Assembly (NCBI GenBank): GCA_030824725.1
Contig: JAPJRE010000254.1
Location: 1 to 6,144, forward strand
Direction of reading: 5' to 3'
DNA: 6,144 bases
Source of the DNA: Sphingomonas sp.
Lineage (GTDB): Bacteria > Pseudomonadota > Alphaproteobacteria > Sphingomonadales > Sphingomonadaceae
Under the pieces are notes generated by a model. It saw nothing but the letters and a program-made list of their open reading frames with translations, was not told where the DNA came from and ran no database searches. Of the stretch, positions 6,132 through 6,144 are shown in pieces. The number at the start of each line of letters is the position of its first letter. Position 1 is the stretch's first letter. A program made the translations under genes and the position numbers.

Positions 6132-6144
6132 GGGGGGGGGGGGG
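6132..6144. other. Run of 13 G at the window end, likely sequencing or assembly artefact
   Basis: The last 13 bases are all G, preceded by GTGGTGGGGT. Such a run inside a conserved reductase domain is not expected. It is typical of no-signal poly-G calls at read ends in two-colour sequencing, so the final 40-60 bases should be treated as unreliable. Confidence 0.6.

Noticed and set aside
1..6144. CRISPR array, tRNA, rRNA, insertion sequence or phage genes
   Set aside because: No regularly spaced repeats, no tRNA- or rRNA-like stretches, and no transposase or phage protein motifs were seen on either strand.

Overview
The window is G+C-rich, with the codon-position bias that creates long spurious antisense frames. 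It looks like a chromosomal segment of an alphaproteobacterium. The proteins resemble those of Sphingomonadaceae (Sphingomonas and relatives), but this placement rests on remembered protein similarity and no search was run. All complete genes lie on the minus strand; only the gene at the right edge is on plus.

Layout, left to right. Positions 1-2848 (minus) hold most of an AcrB-like inner-membrane RND drug/proton antiporter, cut by the left edge about four codons before the expected TM10 proton-relay lysine. It is preceded, with 6 bp between, by its periplasmic adaptor lipoprotein (2855-4093, minus, TTG start). The two form a classical adaptor-pump operon; an outer-membrane channel gene, if present, lies beyond the left edge. 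The 185 bp upstream of the operon holds two related inverted repeats, a weak promoter candidate, and a terminator for the next gene. That gene, 4279-5205 (minus), is a Gfo/Idh/MocA-family aldose 1-dehydrogenase of the L-arabinose/D-galactose 1-dehydrogenase type, with its own promoter and a good ribosome binding site. A 226 bp spacer with three TACACCG boxes separates it from an HxlR-family regulator (5432-5812, minus). The regulator is divergent from an NAD(P)-binding SDR-like reductase gene at 5910 on plus. The 97 bp between these two contains four GGTNCC boxes in 35 bp, a plausible HxlR operator array.

How the parts relate: the pump and adaptor would work together in export of toxic compounds. 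The dehydrogenase is probably a separate sugar-oxidation unit, because a terminator separates it from the pump operon. The HxlR regulator and the reductase look like a regulator-target pair of the kind often responding to electrophiles or quinones; the effector is unknown.

The right end appears damaged: the reductase frame breaks at about 6080-6095 and the window ends in 13 consecutive G, which suggests a contig or read end. No clearly new system was found. The most interesting points are a polyglycine replacement of the phenylalanine switch loop in the RND pump and the two operator-like repeat clusters.
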